From positions 1 through 5,923 of the forward strand of contig SKTN01000343.1 of assembly GCA_007117945.1 (NCBI GenBank): a stretch of 5,923 nt of DNA, given 5' to 3'. The notes below the pieces were generated by a model that saw only the letters and a list, made by a program, of their open reading frames with translations, had not been told where the DNA came from and made no database searches. Made by a program: the position numbers and the translations under genes. Of this stretch, positions 5,026 through 5,923 are shown one piece after another (the first letter of the stretch is position 1; each line of letters begins with the position of its first letter). The DNA is from Nitriliruptoraceae bacterium. Lineage in GTDB: Bacteria > Actinomycetota > Nitriliruptoria > Nitriliruptorales > Nitriliruptoraceae.

Positions 5026-5904
5026 ATGGCCAGCACCCGACCCGCCGTCGACGCCGGGACCGTCGCCCTCGGGGGGCAGCTGCCCGTGCACCGGATGGGG
5101 TACGGCGCCATGCGCATCACCGGCGAGGGGATCTGGGGCGACCCACCCGATCGCGACGCCGCCATCGCCCTGCTGCGGCGGGTCGTGGAGCTCGGCATCG
5201 ACCTGATCGACACCGCCGACAGCTACGGCCCCTTCGTCTCCGAGGACCTGATCCGCGCGGCGCTGCACACCGGCGGGAGTGACCCCTACGACGGTGTGGT
5301 GATCGCGACCAAGGCCGGCCTCATCCGGACCGGTCCGGGTGAGTGGCACGCGCTGGGACGCCCGGAGTACCTGCGCTTCGCCTGCGAGATGAGCCTGCGC
5401 CGCCTGGGTGTCGACACGATCGATCTCTACCAGCTGCACCGCATCGACCCCGAGGTACCGGCGGCGGAGCAGTTCGGGGTGCTCGCTGAGCTCCAGCGTG
5501 AGGGCAAGGTCCGCCACCTCGGCCTGTCCGAGGTGTCGGTGGAGCAGCTGTCGCGGGCCCAGGACCACATCGAGGTCGTGAGCGTGCAGAACCGCTACAA
5601 CCTGCTGGACCGCGGCTCCGAGGCCGTGCTCGAGGCGTGCGAGGTCCAGGGCATCGCCTTCCTGCCCTGGTTCCCCGTGGCGGTGGGCGACCTCGCCCGC
5701 CCGGGCGGCCCCCTCGACGAGCTCGCACAGCGCGCGGGCGCCACCCCGGCCCAGCTCGCCCTGGCCTGGCTGCTGGACCGCTCGCCCGTGATGGTGCCGA
5801 TCCCCGGGACCTCCTCGGTGTCCCACCTGGAGGAGAACACCGCGGCAGCGGGAGTGGTGCTGGACGCGGACACCCGGGCTGCCCTGGACGCCCTCGGCGA
5901 CTGA
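5026..5904 (+). CDS. NADPH-dependent aldo/keto reductase, YdbC/PdxI-like
   Basis: This is a cytoplasmic (beta/alpha)8-barrel oxidoreductase that reduces an aldehyde or ketone using NADPH. Its 292 residues are normal for the family. The catalytic tetrad is complete: D62 and Y67 in IDTADSYGP, K96 in VIATKAG and H138 in LYQLHR. LGLSEVS (165-171), VQNRYNLLDR (187-196) and the NADPH-binding loop PIPGTSSVSHLEEN (258-271) are in the usual order. The opening MGYGAMRITGEGIWG and the IDTADSYGPFVSEDLIRAAL block resemble, from memory, E. coli YdbC (PdxI, pyridoxal reductase); this is a family resemblance and not a substrate call. The ATG at 5026 has AGGAG 5 nt upstream. The gene is divergent from the hydrolase-methyltransferase pair and shares its 202-bp upstream region, which suggests co-regulation (inference). 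No truncation or frameshift is seen. Confidence 0.95.
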   Translation: MASTRPAVDAGTVALGGQLPVHRMGYGAMRITGEGIWGDPPDRDAAIALLRRVVELGIDLIDTADSYGPFVSEDLIRAALHTGGSDPYDGVVIATKAGLIRTGPGEWHALGRPEYLRFACEMSLRRLGVDTIDLYQLHRIDPEVPAAEQFGVLAELQREGKVRHLGLSEVSVEQLSRAQDHIEVVSVQNRYNLLDRGSEAVLEACEVQGIAFLPWFPVAVGDLARPGGPLDELAQRAGATPAQLALAWLLDRSPVMVPIPGTSSVSHLEENTAAAGVVLDADTRAALDALGD

Positions 5905-5919
5905 CCGGGGACGTCGCCG
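5895..5919 (+). terminator. Weak hairpin across the reductase stop codon
   Basis: Arms CGGCGAC (5895-5901) and GTCGCCG (5913-5919) are perfectly complementary over 7 bp with an 11-nt loop that contains the stop codon. No U-tract is visible, and the window ends at 5923, so termination here is uncertain. Confidence 0.2.
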
Positions 5920-5923
5920 CGAC

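Noticed and set aside
4824..5213. Longer form of the hydrolase starting at 5213
   Set aside because: The extra 130 residues have no family similarity and overlap the reductase gene and its promoter. GTG at 4823 has an excellent ribosome binding site and gives the family length.
4896..5282. Possible small plus-strand gene beginning in the intergenic region
   Set aside because: It runs into the reductase gene in another frame and is Arg-rich shadow sequence without a ribosome binding site or domain.
1..5923. Mobile element, CRISPR, toxin-antitoxin or phage defence system
   Set aside because: No direct repeats with spacers, terminal inverted repeats with a transposase, integrase, nuclease or paired small genes were found. 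All five genes belong to common chromosomal families with uniform composition.

Overview
The window is very GC-rich. Its genes have the strong third-position G/C bias, GTG starts, short intergenic gaps and protein families (LFPDG-type sensor kinase, NarL/LuxR regulator, EstB-like serine hydrolase) typical of a high-GC Actinomycetota chromosome. No genus is assigned. There are no tRNA or rRNA genes, insertion sequences, CRISPR arrays or phage genes, so it reads as an ordinary chromosomal segment.

Layout, left to right. (1) Bases 1-1788, plus strand: a multi-pass membrane sensor histidine kinase cut by the left edge. (2) Bases 1764-2435, minus strand: a NarL/FixJ-type response regulator that converges on the kinase, with the two coding 3' ends overlapping by 25 bp. 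(3) Bases 2476-3660, minus: a SAM-dependent O-methyltransferase of the plant-type/hydroxyindole OMT family. (4) Bases 3657-4823, minus: a cytoplasmic beta-lactamase-fold serine hydrolase, joined to the methyltransferase by an ATGA stop/start overlap. (5) Bases 4824-5025: a 202-bp divergent intergenic region with several short perfect inverted repeats and a candidate -10 box. (6) Bases 5026-5904, plus: an aldo/keto reductase with a complete catalytic tetrad.

How they may work together. The kinase and regulator are probably cognate, although they are encoded tail to tail rather than in one operon. The hydrolase and methyltransferase form a translationally coupled pair. The reductase is divergent from that pair and shares its upstream region, so the three enzymes may be co-regulated and act on a common small molecule; no substrate can be read from the sequence. 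The regulator gene follows the methyltransferase on the same strand after 40 bp. That gap holds a hairpin and a TANNNT box spaced for a leaderless start, so the regulator may be its own transcription unit or be fed by read-through. I found no clearly new kind of system; the most notable points are regulatory architecture and one substituted motif residue in the hydrolase.
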